Source: a bacterium
GTDB taxonomy: Bacteria > Bacillota > Clostridia > Lachnospirales > Lachnospiraceae
Assembly (NCBI GenBank): GCA_023666335.1
Contig: JAMPCE010000027.1
Location: 1-32,755 of the forward strand
Direction: 5' to 3'
Length of the DNA stretch: 32,755 bases
Part shown: positions 9,869-17,546 of the stretch, one piece after another
Layout: each line of letters starts with the position of its first letter
How positions within the stretch are numbered: position 1 is the first letter of the stretch
The notes under the pieces: model-generated
What the model was told of the DNA's origin: nothing
The model's database searches: none
Seen by the model: the letters and a program-made list of their open reading frames with translations, nothing else
Translations under genes and position numbers: made by a program

Positions 9869-10546
9869 TCACATTTTTACAGAACTGAAAAAAGGTGTAT
9901 CAAAAATCTCAGTACAGCTTGCTATAGATATTACTCCATCAGGAATTTCTCTCTTATTCCGATTTATCCAAATAGTATTAATCCCCAGATTGGATGCCCC
10001 TTTAATATCACTATTTAAGGAATCACCAACGTGTACGACTTCTTGTGGATTCAAATTTGTTTCCCGTAACGCCAATTCAAACAATTCAGATCGAGGTTTA
10101 TACGACTTCGCATCTTCGCTCGTAAATACCATAGCGGGCGTTAAAGCGTGATACCGAATCGCAGCCATAACATCATCGGTATCTATGTTGGACACTATAT
10201 AATATGGAATGTCACATAACGCCAAGAAATTTACAGCATCTTCAAATATGGGAGGCTTTCTCCAATGTTCAAACATTTTTCGGCTCAATTCCTCTGCACT
10301 GGCATTGGAGCTAAATTTCTTCAATGTCATTTCAAGGGACTTTATTTCTAATTCTCTCTGTGTTTTAAAAGCATTTCCGAAAGAATTCATATATGATTCC
10401 TGAAAAATCTGCCACCAATATCCGCCAATGATTGATTTTTTTGTTCCATCTCCGGTATTGCTGATAATTGTGGTGATTTCATCAACTACTACACCATCCT
10501 CATGCACGATCGTTCCATAAAAATCAACAAACAATGCTTTTATCAT
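9869..10546 (-). CDS. HAD-superfamily hydrolase, haloacid-dehalogenase-like variant
   Basis: A 225-residue cytoplasmic HAD-family hydrolase with a helical C1-type cap between motif I and motif II. Motif I is VDFYGTIV near residues 7-14, with Asp8 as the nucleophile and Tyr10 where phosphatases usually have Asp. This D-x-Y pattern is also found in haloacid-dehalogenase-like members. Motif II is YYIVSNID, motif III contains SYKPRSELF with the Lys, and motif IV is HVGDSLNSDIKGA. The substrate is unknown and the domain is complete. It lies 34 bases after the small DUF5808-like gene and has AAAGGAT about 10 nt upstream of its ATG. AT-rich composition sets it, with its neighbours, apart from the flanking glycan genes. 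Confidence 0.88.
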   Translation of the reverse strand: MIKALFVDFYGTIVHEDGVVVDEITTIISNTGDGTKKSIIGGYWWQIFQESYMNSFGNAFKTQRELEIKSLEMTLKKFSSNASAEELSRKMFEHWRKPPIFEDAVNFLALCDIPYYIVSNIDTDDVMAAIRYHALTPAMVFTSEDAKSYKPRSELFELALRETNLNPQEVVHVGDSLNSDIKGASNLGINTIWINRNKREIPDGVISIASCTEIFDTPFFSSVKM

Positions 10547-10580
10547 TTATATGTAATCCTTTCACAAATCAAAAATAATC

Positions 10581-10769
10581 TTAAAGAACGTTGCCTAATA
10601 TCACTATGATCATTACAACAATCATACTAAATATCCACGTCCACTTATTTCCCAAATTCATTGTATATCCAAAGCCGCTTCGCGGTCTCCTGATAATGAC
10701 TCTTTTATCTTCTCTGTTGCAATATAATCTTCCGGTTACCCACCCGTCATCTTTATTGTTTGATTTCAT
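10581..10769 (-). CDS. Small C-terminally anchored protein, DUF5808-like
   Basis: A 62-residue protein. Residues about 5-40 read DGWVTGRLYCNREDKRVIIR followed by RPRSGFGYTMNLGN, which resembles the short DUF5808 motif of unknown function. One C-terminal membrane segment (WIFSMIVVMIIVILGNVL) follows. The ATG at 10767-10769 is clearly the start: AGGAGG lies 5 nt upstream. A longer reading frame starts at an ATG at 10830-10832, inside a 19-base repeat shared with the end of the GT-C gene. That ATG has no ribosome site, so the extra 21 codons are rejected. The gene lies between the broken AlbA_2-type gene and the HAD gene and may share their transcript. Confidence 0.75.
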   Translation of the reverse strand: MKSNNKDDGWVTGRLYCNREDKRVIIRRPRSGFGYTMNLGNKWTWIFSMIVVMIIVILGNVL

Positions 10770-10816
10770 AAAGTCCTCCTTCGCAATTTCCAAATTTTCC
10801 TTATTTTTGCTTCTAC

Positions 10817-10835
10817 CGCCACCGATAAACATCGC
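10817..10835 (-). repeat. 19-bp exact direct repeat, copy 1
   Basis: Plus-strand CGCCACCGATAAACATCGC, identical and in the same orientation to 12390-12408. On the minus strand this copy can be read as ...SGDVYRWR followed directly by TAG, mirroring the last codons of the GT-C gene (CDVYRWRSRNR). It is therefore either a small remnant of a related gene end or a duplicated junction. Together with copy 2 it brackets the disrupted AlbA_2-type gene. Confidence 0.85.
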
Positions 10836-10852
10836 CGCTTTCGTAATGACAA

Positions 10853-12164
10853 TTATTCTTTTATCAATCTATATCGCCTTACTCTGTTAGCTCCAAAAGG
10901 TTCAATTTTCCCTCGCTCCTGTAACTCTTGAAGCAACTGCCTTGCCCTACGCTCTTTTACATCCAAAAGAACACAAATATCCTTGCAAGAACACTCCAAT
11001 TCTTCCGATAAATATTGCAATATCTTCTCTAACTGCTGCTCCATTTTTATCGGCATTTTTTTATCGGCATTTTTTGCCGATAAAGTATTGCCGACATTTT
11101 TCGTATTATAATTCAGATTCTTAAGAATCAGCCAAAATTCGGTATTACTTGACTTAAACTCCGGCTTCATTTCTTCCACATAATGTTCCTGAAATTCATA
11201 AGAATCCAAAAAAATCCTGCACCCTTCGTCCATCCGGCATACCTCCCGGAGAGTAAATTTCTATCCTGTCATCGAACATATCTATATGGACTTCACTTCC
11301 CAATTCTAAATAGTCCCTATGAATCAGCGCATTCACAATCCCTTCAAGGACAGCAGTATCCGGATAATCCGGCATTTCGATTCTTCCGTTTCCCGTTTTC
11401 CTCCATGCTTTTTTCGTATTTCTGGAAACAAAGTGCATGCTGTCCTGCAAAAGATTCACAAGACCACCGCTATATTCTTCATCATCAATAGCGTCTATTA
11501 AACCCGATGCCTTGTCTAAGCCATTCCATCGTGTGCAAAAGACTCTCGAATAACGAATCGGTGATTCATCTGCCAGCAATGCCCCTGCATTTGTGAGACT
11601 TCCTTCCTCGTTTACAATTCCCCAAGATTCGTAATCACTATCTTCAAAATCCTTTCCTGTATTATGTTTACATACGGAGCGCAATTTTGTAAAAGCCATG
11701 TTCTCAAACTTATAATTAGAAGCTAAACTATCATAAGAACGATTCGTTCCTCTAAGAACCAAGCGTTTAAGCGTAATATTATCTGCCGGAACGCTTTCAT
11801 TCCCCAAACGGATATAAGCAGTCATATTCCCCTCGCCCACATAGTAATAAGGGGTTTCTTTCCCTGCATACACATCGAGAAGAATCAGTTTTTTATTACT
11901 TTCCATATGGAATCGCAAATTTACCTTCGGCATCGAATCAATTTTAGCTTTAATTGTTTCACTGATAAACTCTGCATCAGATTCCGCATCTTCCAGCCCA
12001 ACAACTTCATCATCATTCGTAATGCCCCAAATCATGGTTCCTCCAAAACTATTCGCAAAAGCACTGACACTTTTTAGCCAGCTCTTTACCTGCTTTCTCT
12101 CCACACTACGTTTCTTATCATATTCGGTTGCTTCTCCAATTAATTTCTTTAAATCAATCTGCAT
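10853..12164 (-). pseudogene. AlbA_2/ATP-binding transcriptional regulator, broken by deletion and frameshift
   Basis: The 5' part (12164 to 11196) encodes an AlbA_2/Schlafen-like DNA-binding domain (KQVKSWLKSVSAFANSFGG, IWGITND...VVGLED). The start of the GHKL-type ATPase region follows (LEGIVNALIHRDY, IEIYSPGG). It then runs out of frame and stops shortly after SPGGMPDGRRVQDFF. The 3' part, in another frame (stop at 10853), resumes as LDSYEFQEHYVEEMKPEF... and ends with a winged-helix-like segment (CKDICVLLDVKERRARQLLQELQ). The roughly 35 residues normally between these points (RNP...ERRGSG-type) are missing. A run of seven T at the junction is one base too long to keep frame. Removing one T would join the frames but would not restore the missing segment. 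Its function is thus probably lost. It carries its own promoter upstream. Confidence 0.85.
11044..11084 (-). repeat. 14-bp tandem duplication with adjacent inverted copy
   Basis: Within the 3' part of the broken AlbA_2-type gene, the plus strand carries the 14-base unit TTTTTATCGGCATT twice in a row (11044-11057 and 11058-11071). It is followed by an inverted GCCGATAAA (11076-11084). It encodes a low-complexity linker (NADKKMPIK). Because 14 is not a multiple of three, gain or loss of a unit shifts the frame of the C-terminal winged helix. Confidence 0.7.
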
Positions 12165-12252
12165 CAGTCTATTTCCTCTCTAAACTTCTATACATAAAAC
12201 TCAACATAGATGATACTAAAGAACTTATAAGTTTCTTCCGCAGTCTGCGTCT

Positions 12253-12261
12253 ATTATATCA
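12253..12261 (-). promoter_or_regulatory. Extended -10 promoter for the AlbA_2-type gene
   Basis: Minus strand TGATATAAT: a perfect TATAAT (12253-12258) preceded by TG, i.e. an extended -10. No good -35 is seen at 17 bases, as is usual for extended -10 promoters. The start codon of the AlbA_2-type gene is about 89 bases downstream. The gap from 12165 to 12373 otherwise shows no gene. Confidence 0.6.
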
Positions 12262-12373
12262 TATTTTCCCATGCTCCCCTTAGGATTAATTTTCTAAATC
12301 TTTCGGTGCTCGAAACATTTATTTGTATATCTGTGTCAGAAATCGGCAAAACAACCAATTTGCTATAAACGGG

Positions 12374-14182
12374 TCAACGATTACGCGAGCGCCACCGATA
12401 AACATCGCAGTATTTCTCCTCAAACACAAGCTGCCATTCGTCCTCCACAGGACTCTCATTCTCCCACGGGAGTCTGCCGATCTGCGTTTCCGCGTCCGCC
12501 CCCTCCGCCAGATACACCGTCAGCGCTTCCGCATTTTCTATCGTCACGTCCGCGATCGGCTCCGCAGAATCTGCCGCCGCAAAGTACACCTGCGGGTAAG
12601 CCATCAATTCATCGGCCGACGCCCAGATACACCACTCGTCCCCGGGTCGGTAAAAATAAACTGCCGCCGCGTCCGCCGCCTGCTCCTTTGCAAAAGCCGT
12701 CCGCTCCGCCGCCTCCGGGTAGAGAAATATCACGTCCGTCCGCCAGTGCGCCGACACAGTCATCATCAGCGCAAAAGCGATCGCGATCCGCTCCGTACCT
12801 TTGCGGTGTTTCGCCGCCAGCTCGACCAGATCTAAGCAGAAACTGCCGATCAGCCAAAACAGAAAGGATACTACTTTAACCGCCGCCGGGACGAGTTTTC
12901 CGAGAAAAACCAAAATTTTGTTTTTTTCATTTTCCTGCGCTTTCCCGCCATCTACTGTGCCCGCCAGTCCCCTCGGCGCAAACTGCCTCCGCCACAGCAT
13001 ACGGACGCCGAGAAACAGAAGCAGTACCACAATCCCATAGATCGGAAGCTGGTAACGGTTGGAAGTCTCTCCGAGAAGCAAAGCGGTCTTGGAAACCGTG
13101 AGAAAATAGCCCACGGTCGCAAACAGCAGGAGAAAATATGGCACTTCCTCCGCAAGCCACCCGAAACGGGGTATGCCTAAAGAAGCGCCCTGTCTTCTTC
13201 TGTGCGTCGCAGCCGCCAGAAATGCCATCGCCAAAAGAACGATAAAGAAGAGATAGCCAAACACATAGCCGTTCATCAGATCAAGAAAGAACCAGATCCG
13301 CTGAAACGTATTCCCCAAATCAAAAAAATTATCGACCGCCTGCGCGCCCCGCTGTCCCCGGAACATCTGTCCCGGAAAGGCAGGATAAGTCAGATAAGCC
13401 AAACCGAACGCTAATCCCTGCGCCAGCGCATAGCGCAGACAATTCCCGATTTTTCTGTCTTTCCAAAGAAGCCACAGGCAAAAGGCCGCCGCCAGAAAAA
13501 AGAGAAAAATAAAATAATAATATTGCGTCAGGAATCCCAAGTATGTCACCGCCGCCATCGTAAGCAGCGTCGTCCCACGAAGAACATCCGAACGCCCGCG
13601 CGTTTCCGCCTGCACCACGCGCAGATGCAGAATGGCGCAGAGCAACACGAACATCGTGAGCATCTCATACATCCTGATAAAAACGACGCCGCTCAAGGCC
13701 GCCGGCGAAAAGCCGTACACAAACGTAACCAAAAGCGTCATTGCTTCGTTCTTTTTACTGACCAGATTAGTCAATATTGCGATGAGCAGCAAATTGATTC
13801 CGTGAAAAAAAAGATTTACTGACAGCCCGATCCATTTTGAAAAAACGTCCGGCACAAGAGAAGCCACGGTATGAAAAACCCAGTAATACATGGGCGGATG
13901 CACATCCCAAGATTGCACTTCTCTCACTAATCCATATCGAAAGCCCTCGCCCGGCAGCACCACAAACTCATTGCGGAGGGTTTCCCGATCCATCCATTTT
14001 TCGTCCTCTACATAAAAACCGTTCGTGCGCGCCGTGGAGTAATATGTGTACAGCTCATCCTCGTGAAAACCCTGTTTCTGCGCACAAAACCAGAAAGCCG
14101 CCGCCATCTGCGCGACCCAGAGGAGCAGGAAACAAATCTGATATTTTCTTTTTGTTTTGCCATCCTTCCACGCATCCATCAT
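12374..14182 (-). CDS. GT-C membrane glycosyltransferase (GT39/ArnT-like)
   Basis: A polytopic inner-membrane protein of 602 residues. The N-terminal helix (ICFLLLWVAQMAAAFWFC) is followed by an extracytoplasmic loop with HEDELYTYYSTA and, later, WDVHPPMYYWVFH. The acidic pair after the first helix plus a downstream HPP motif are hallmarks of GT-C enzymes such as PMT, ArnT and GT39. These use polyprenyl-phosphate sugars on the outer face. About ten further helices follow to residue about 465. The last 130 or so residues form a soluble extracytoplasmic tail. ATG at 14180-14182 has AGGTGA upstream. It is the last glycan gene before the accessory island. It may decorate the polymer with a sugar carried by the GtrB-like product at 27764-28732. 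Confidence 0.82.
   Translation of the reverse strand: MMDAWKDGKTKRKYQICFLLLWVAQMAAAFWFCAQKQGFHEDELYTYYSTARTNGFYVEDEKWMDRETLRNEFVVLPGEGFRYGLVREVQSWDVHPPMYYWVFHTVASLVPDVFSKWIGLSVNLFFHGINLLLIAILTNLVSKKNEAMTLLVTFVYGFSPAALSGVVFIRMYEMLTMFVLLCAILHLRVVQAETRGRSDVLRGTTLLTMAAVTYLGFLTQYYYFIFLFFLAAAFCLWLLWKDRKIGNCLRYALAQGLAFGLAYLTYPAFPGQMFRGQRGAQAVDNFFDLGNTFQRIWFFLDLMNGYVFGYLFFIVLLAMAFLAAATHRRRQGASLGIPRFGWLAEEVPYFLLLFATVGYFLTVSKTALLLGETSNRYQLPIYGIVVLLLFLGVRMLWRRQFAPRGLAGTVDGGKAQENEKNKILVFLGKLVPAAVKVVSFLFWLIGSFCLDLVELAAKHRKGTERIAIAFALMMTVSAHWRTDVIFLYPEAAERTAFAKEQAADAAAVYFYRPGDEWCIWASADELMAYPQVYFAAADSAEPIADVTIENAEALTVYLAEGADAETQIGRLPWENESPVEDEWQLVFEEKYCDVYRWRSRNR
12390..12408 (-). repeat. 19-bp exact direct repeat, copy 2
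   Basis: Identical to 10817-10835 and in the same orientation, 1573 bases away. This copy lies inside the last codons of the GT-C gene (DVYRWR) and ends 14 bases before its stop codon is complete. A gene 3' end is a typical place for an integration or illegitimate recombination junction. Confidence 0.85.
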
Positions 14183-14235
14183 GGCGTCACCTGTGTCTTA
14201 CTGTTCTTCCAAATTCATAAAAACCGATCGTATCT

Positions 14236-14370
14236 TCAAAACCTGTGTGCAGGCGGATAATACCATACTACTTTCATCTCATAATGCCACCAATGATCTG
14301 TGATCTTCTCGGTTCGATACCAATATTTCCCGAAACCGGGTTCAATAGCCTCATATTCATTTTCCTGCAT
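14236..14370 (-). CDS. Possible 44-residue hypothetical protein
   Basis: An ATG-started frame of 44 codons reading MQENEYEAIEPGFGKYWYRT and ending VVWYYPPAHRF, very rich in aromatic residues. It lies between the unrecognised membrane protein (stop at 14424) and the GT-C gene (start 14182). The upstream ribosome site is weak. It may be a small protein or the preserved tail of a decayed gene of the neighbouring exported type. I recognise no family. Confidence 0.4.
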   Translation of the reverse strand: MQENEYEAIEPGFGKYWYRTEKITDHWWHYEMKVVWYYPPAHRF

Positions 14371-14423
14371 ATTTTAACCCGATTCCTCTTATGAATCCGC
14401 TTACACTGAAATGGGACGCCTTT

Positions 14424-15272
14424 TCACTCCAAGCGACTCATTTTTATTTCCGCCGTTTTCACATCATCCATCGTTTCTATTTCATCGACATTCGTTGCGA
14501 TCCAAAAATAATACTTCTTTCCGTTCTTCTCATTGATCCAAATCGCATCATCTATTTTTTTTGCATTGATCGTCATGGAAGAAATCTGTTCATCCGTAGA
14601 TACGCCCCATGCCGGTGCTGTGGCATTGCGATCAAATCCACGAAACATCGTATTTGCAATGTCGCTTCTTATTGTCTCCTCAGTAGTATGAGCGTCATTG
14701 TTTAATGCGCCATCATACACCAAACTTTTATTTCCGCAGTAATGATACAAGTCATCCATCCAAAAATCATATTCAACAATTTTATCTTCATCTTCTCTAT
14801 AATAAACAAATACTCTTTCTCCGACTTGCAGCCGATAAATCTCTTCTAAATTTACTACATTTTCCGGCTGCTTTCCATCTTTTATTTTATCTTTCCAAAA
14901 ACTTTCTATATCAATATATCCGTTGTCGCCACTCCCCTCTGCATAATAATATGCGTATACATTATTTCCCGGAATTTCTGACACTTCTGTCATTTTATTC
15001 ATTCGTGAAAGACCGACTCCCATTGCTATGATCAGCATCGCTATACTGAAAACATCTAATATCGTCACTCTCGGAACTGCCAATTTTAGATTTCTGATCA
15101 ATATTATAAAAAGCACAAATGCTGCAATCTGCAATATCTGAATAAATATATTTCTGATCTTCATAGATTCCACATATTGTACTGCGATCACATCATATAT
15201 TACGCCCACAAAAGCCCATAATGCGATGAAATATACAAGGCATCTTATCCCTTTTATCTTATTGTTTTTCAT
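14424..15272 (-). CDS. Unrecognised membrane protein with extracytoplasmic domain
   Basis: A 282-residue protein with three N-terminal hydrophobic segments (CLVYFIALWAFVGVIYDVIA; IFIQILQIAAFVLFIILI; IFSIAMLIIAMGVG-like). A soluble domain of about 190 residues follows, rich in acidic and aromatic residues (YYREDEDKIVEYDFWMDDLY). I recognise no family. The start is the ATG at 15270-15272: it overlaps the upstream stop as ATGA and has GGGAGA about 7 nt upstream. A GTG four codons earlier is rejected. It is the third member of an AT-rich set of three consecutive membrane-anchored proteins between a GT2 and the GT-C transferase. A role in glycan handling is only suggested by position. Confidence 0.7.
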   Translation of the reverse strand: MKNNKIKGIRCLVYFIALWAFVGVIYDVIAVQYVESMKIRNIFIQILQIAAFVLFIILIRNLKLAVPRVTILDVFSIAMLIIAMGVGLSRMNKMTEVSEIPGNNVYAYYYAEGSGDNGYIDIESFWKDKIKDGKQPENVVNLEEIYRLQVGERVFVYYREDEDKIVEYDFWMDDLYHYCGNKSLVYDGALNNDAHTTEETIRSDIANTMFRGFDRNATAPAWGVSTDEQISSMTINAKKIDDAIWINEKNGKKYYFWIATNVDEIETMDDVKTAEIKMSRLE

Positions 15273-15931
15273 TCTTTCTCCCACCCTGCATAAATCCCCT
15301 CATATATGTAGTCATACAAATTCTCTTTATCAACGCCATCGGCGCCGATATCCTGTCCGGTTATTCTGTAAATCTTTTCTCCACGACGGGTAACGCTAAT
15401 ATGAATTGTTTCAAAAGACGGACTATCCACATTTTGCAGCGTATAATTCATGATTTCACAAATCAATTCTGCCGCCTTATCTATATTACTTTTCTCTGTT
15501 ATCTCGATACCATATTTTTCTTTTTTATACTGCCCTCCAATTTCATAATCCAATTTATATGGCGCCAGTTCCTCACGATAGACATCCTGCAATCTTGTCT
15601 GCCAATAATAATCCCGCACACCGCTTTCCAAATTTCCTGTATGAAAAACCGTAGCCCATCCGAATTCCGGGCTTTCACGGTAAAATTCATAATACATATT
15701 GAATATCAGACCGTTCTCATCCTCACACCGATAGCTCCACACACATATATCATGATCCTTATAAAACTCTTTTGATAAAAAGGAAACCGACATTTTATAT
15801 GTCTTCGTCATATAATCCTCAACAGCCTTTTGCGGATATGTATTATACTTTGTAAGGCTGATATATCTGATATCGTAAAACAGGTAAAATACTAAAAAAA
15901 CAAAAAGTATTATCTTCAAACTGCTTTTCAT
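15269..15931 (-). CDS. Unrecognised exported or signal-anchored protein
   Basis: A 220-residue protein with one N-terminal hydrophobic segment after a short basic start (MKSSLKIILFVFLVFYLFYD), without an obvious lipobox. It would therefore be signal-anchored or secreted. The rest is soluble, aromatic and acidic (WSYRCEDENGLIFNMYYEFY; YDYIYEGIYAGWEKE). No catalytic motif is evident and I recognise no family. It starts 5 bases after the stop of the upstream gene and overlaps the downstream start by ATGA. The three genes are therefore one translational unit, more AT-rich than the glycosyltransferases on either side, which suggests separate acquisition. Confidence 0.7.
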   Translation of the reverse strand: MKSSLKIILFVFLVFYLFYDIRYISLTKYNTYPQKAVEDYMTKTYKMSVSFLSKEFYKDHDICVWSYRCEDENGLIFNMYYEFYRESPEFGWATVFHTGNLESGVRDYYWQTRLQDVYREELAPYKLDYEIGGQYKKEKYGIEITEKSNIDKAAELICEIMNYTLQNVDSPSFETIHISVTRRGEKIYRITGQDIGADGVDKENLYDYIYEGIYAGWEKE

Positions 15932-15936
15932 TCATT

Positions 15937-16536
15937 TCATTCCGCCTTTTTCACTTTTTTCCATCCAATCGTACCATGATAAATTTCTGCATCACCCACT
16001 ACCATTTTACAAACTTTATCGTTTTCATCAAAATAAAAACTCACAGAACAATCTCCGTCTTCCACATAATATTCATCATAAGGTCCCTCTATCAAGCCGT
16101 GATAACTGTTACGATATACTTTTTCGATGATACTTTTATCTGTACCAATCCCGATTTTCTTTCTTCCAAAACGATATTCCGGATCTGTCAATTCCATTCT
16201 GCACAAGGAACGATGACCATCCTCATCCTCTCCAAAAACAAACACCCGCGTACCATCATCATATTCTAATTGCACAATGTCATCATCTTTGACTTTCTCT
16301 CTTGTTATCTTATCCGGCTCACCGTTTACTTCTATGATCTGATCATACTTATCATATCTCTCCGTATTCGATATAACAGAATAATAATCTTTACAATACG
16401 TTGTATAGAGTGTATATTCCTGCAGCGTTTTTATCCAAATAAGCCCTACTGTCAAACATACAATAAAGATACTAAAAGCAAAGATACTCAATATGCTTAT
16501 GAGGAATATTCTCCACTTTCTGCTTTTATGAATCAC
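15937..16536 (-). CDS. Unrecognised membrane-anchored protein, possible two-repeat SmpA/BLIP-like fold
   Basis: A 199-residue protein: a basic N-terminus (IHKSRKWR), one hydrophobic anchor (IFLISILSIFAFSIFIVCLTVGLIW is shared between 9 and 33), then an extracytoplasmic domain. Two similar halves are apparent. One has IIEVNGEPDKI...VQLEYDDGTRVFVF. The other has IGIGTDKSIIEKVY...CSVSFYFDENDKVCKMVV. This beta-alpha-beta pattern recalls SmpA/BLIP-type exported domains; that is inference only. The start is the GTG at 16534-16536. It overlaps the upstream GT2 stop as GTGA, has GGGAG about 6 nt upstream, and precedes the signal-anchor directly. Longer readings inside the GT2 gene are rejected. Confidence 0.7.
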   Translation of the reverse strand: MIHKSRKWRIFLISILSIFAFSIFIVCLTVGLIWIKTLQEYTLYTTYCKDYYSVISNTERYDKYDQIIEVNGEPDKITREKVKDDDIVQLEYDDGTRVFVFGEDEDGHRSLCRMELTDPEYRFGRKKIGIGTDKSIIEKVYRNSYHGLIEGPYDEYYVEDGDCSVSFYFDENDKVCKMVVGDAEIYHGTIGWKKVKKAE

Positions 16537-17546
16537 GCCCGCTCCCTCCGCTCCCCGCGCAGTTTCATCTTCCCCGCATGCATCCGCCGCACCGTCTTCG
16601 GCGCCGCCGTAAGCAGCAGCAGATAGCATTTATTTTTACCCGTCAGATACGGATTTTTTACCGTATCCGAAAGGTGCCCGCGCAGATAGGTCTTCACGCT
16701 GCCGTAAAAAGTGTTATCGGCTTTCATCTGTGAGATCGGCACATGCAGCAGATAATCCAGCCGCTGATAGAGCGCAAACCGCAGCGCACAGTCATGCAGC
16801 GCCGGATACTTTCGATCCACGACCGCCTGCGCCATGTCCGCGCTCTCCACGATATCCAGATACACTCTGGAAAAACTGTCTTTCGTCCGCGTTCTGGTGG
16901 TGCTCGTCTCTCGATACACCACATGGTAGCCCCGCTCCGGCAGAATCACGATCCCGGAAATCTCCTGCAAAAGCGCAAGGAGCAGCCTGAAATCCTCGTT
17001 CAGTTTTCCCTCCGGAAAGGTGTGCCCGCTTTGCCCGAAAAAAACCTCCCTGCGAAACAGCTTCGTACAAAAGGAGCAGTCCCCCCGATGCAATAACAAT
17101 TCCCGTAAAAAAGCCTCCGATTCGCAGAAAAAAGTCTGCTCCGGCGGCGTACAGACATCCGGCAGGCGGTTTCCGCCTTCGTCCACCTCGTTCCGCGAAA
17201 TCTGTGCCGCAGCGCAGTCCCATTCTTTCAAAGCGTCAAACAGTTTTTCATACATGTCAGGCGTGATGTAGTCATCGCTGTCCACAAAGCCCAAATATTC
17301 CCCTGTCGCGTACCGTAACCCGACATTGCGTGCCGAGGACGCGCCGCCGTTTTCCTTATGAAAGACGCGGATCCGATTGTCATCCGCCGCCAGATCGTCG
17401 CAGAGTTTGTCCGTGCCGTCCGTAGAACCGTCGTCGATCAACAGGATCTCCAAGTCGGAATAAGTCTGTGCGCAGATCGACGCGACGCAGCGTTCCAGAC
17501 AGTCTATGGAATTGTATACCGGCACGATCACACTGATTTTACTCAT
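16533..17546 (-). CDS. Family 2 glycosyltransferase
   Basis: A GT2 transferase of 337 residues. KISVIVPVYNSIDCLERCVA, LIDDGSTDGTDKLCDDLA, NGGASSARNVGL and FVDSDDYITPDMYEKL are the ordered GT-A motifs, with DSDD as the metal/nucleotide-sugar site near 89-92. The layout resembles the GT2 transferases commonly found in exopolysaccharide and capsule clusters. The C-terminus is basic (GKMKLRGERRERA) and may contact the membrane. Its ATG overlaps the stop of the preceding GT4 gene by ATGA, and its own stop overlaps the GTG start of the next gene. It presumably adds one sugar to the lipid-linked repeat unit. The donor is unknown. Confidence 0.92.
   Translation of the reverse strand: MSKISVIVPVYNSIDCLERCVASICAQTYSDLEILLIDDGSTDGTDKLCDDLAADDNRIRVFHKENGGASSARNVGLRYATGEYLGFVDSDDYITPDMYEKLFDALKEWDCAAAQISRNEVDEGGNRLPDVCTPPEQTFFCESEAFLRELLLHRGDCSFCTKLFRREVFFGQSGHTFPEGKLNEDFRLLLALLQEISGIVILPERGYHVVYRETSTTRTRTKDSFSRVYLDIVESADMAQAVVDRKYPALHDCALRFALYQRLDYLLHVPISQMKADNTFYGSVKTYLRGHLSDTVKNPYLTGKNKCYLLLLTAAPKTVRRMHAGKMKLRGERRERA

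Noticed and set aside
10770..10832. Upstream ATG for the DUF5808-like protein
   Set aside because: It lies in the 19-bp repeat without a ribosome site, whereas AGGAGG lies 5 nt before the ATG at 10769.
16537..16629. Longer start for the 199-residue membrane protein inside the GT2 gene
   Set aside because: The added residues are an out-of-frame reading of the GT2 end. GTG 16534-16536 overlaps the stop and directly precedes the membrane anchor.
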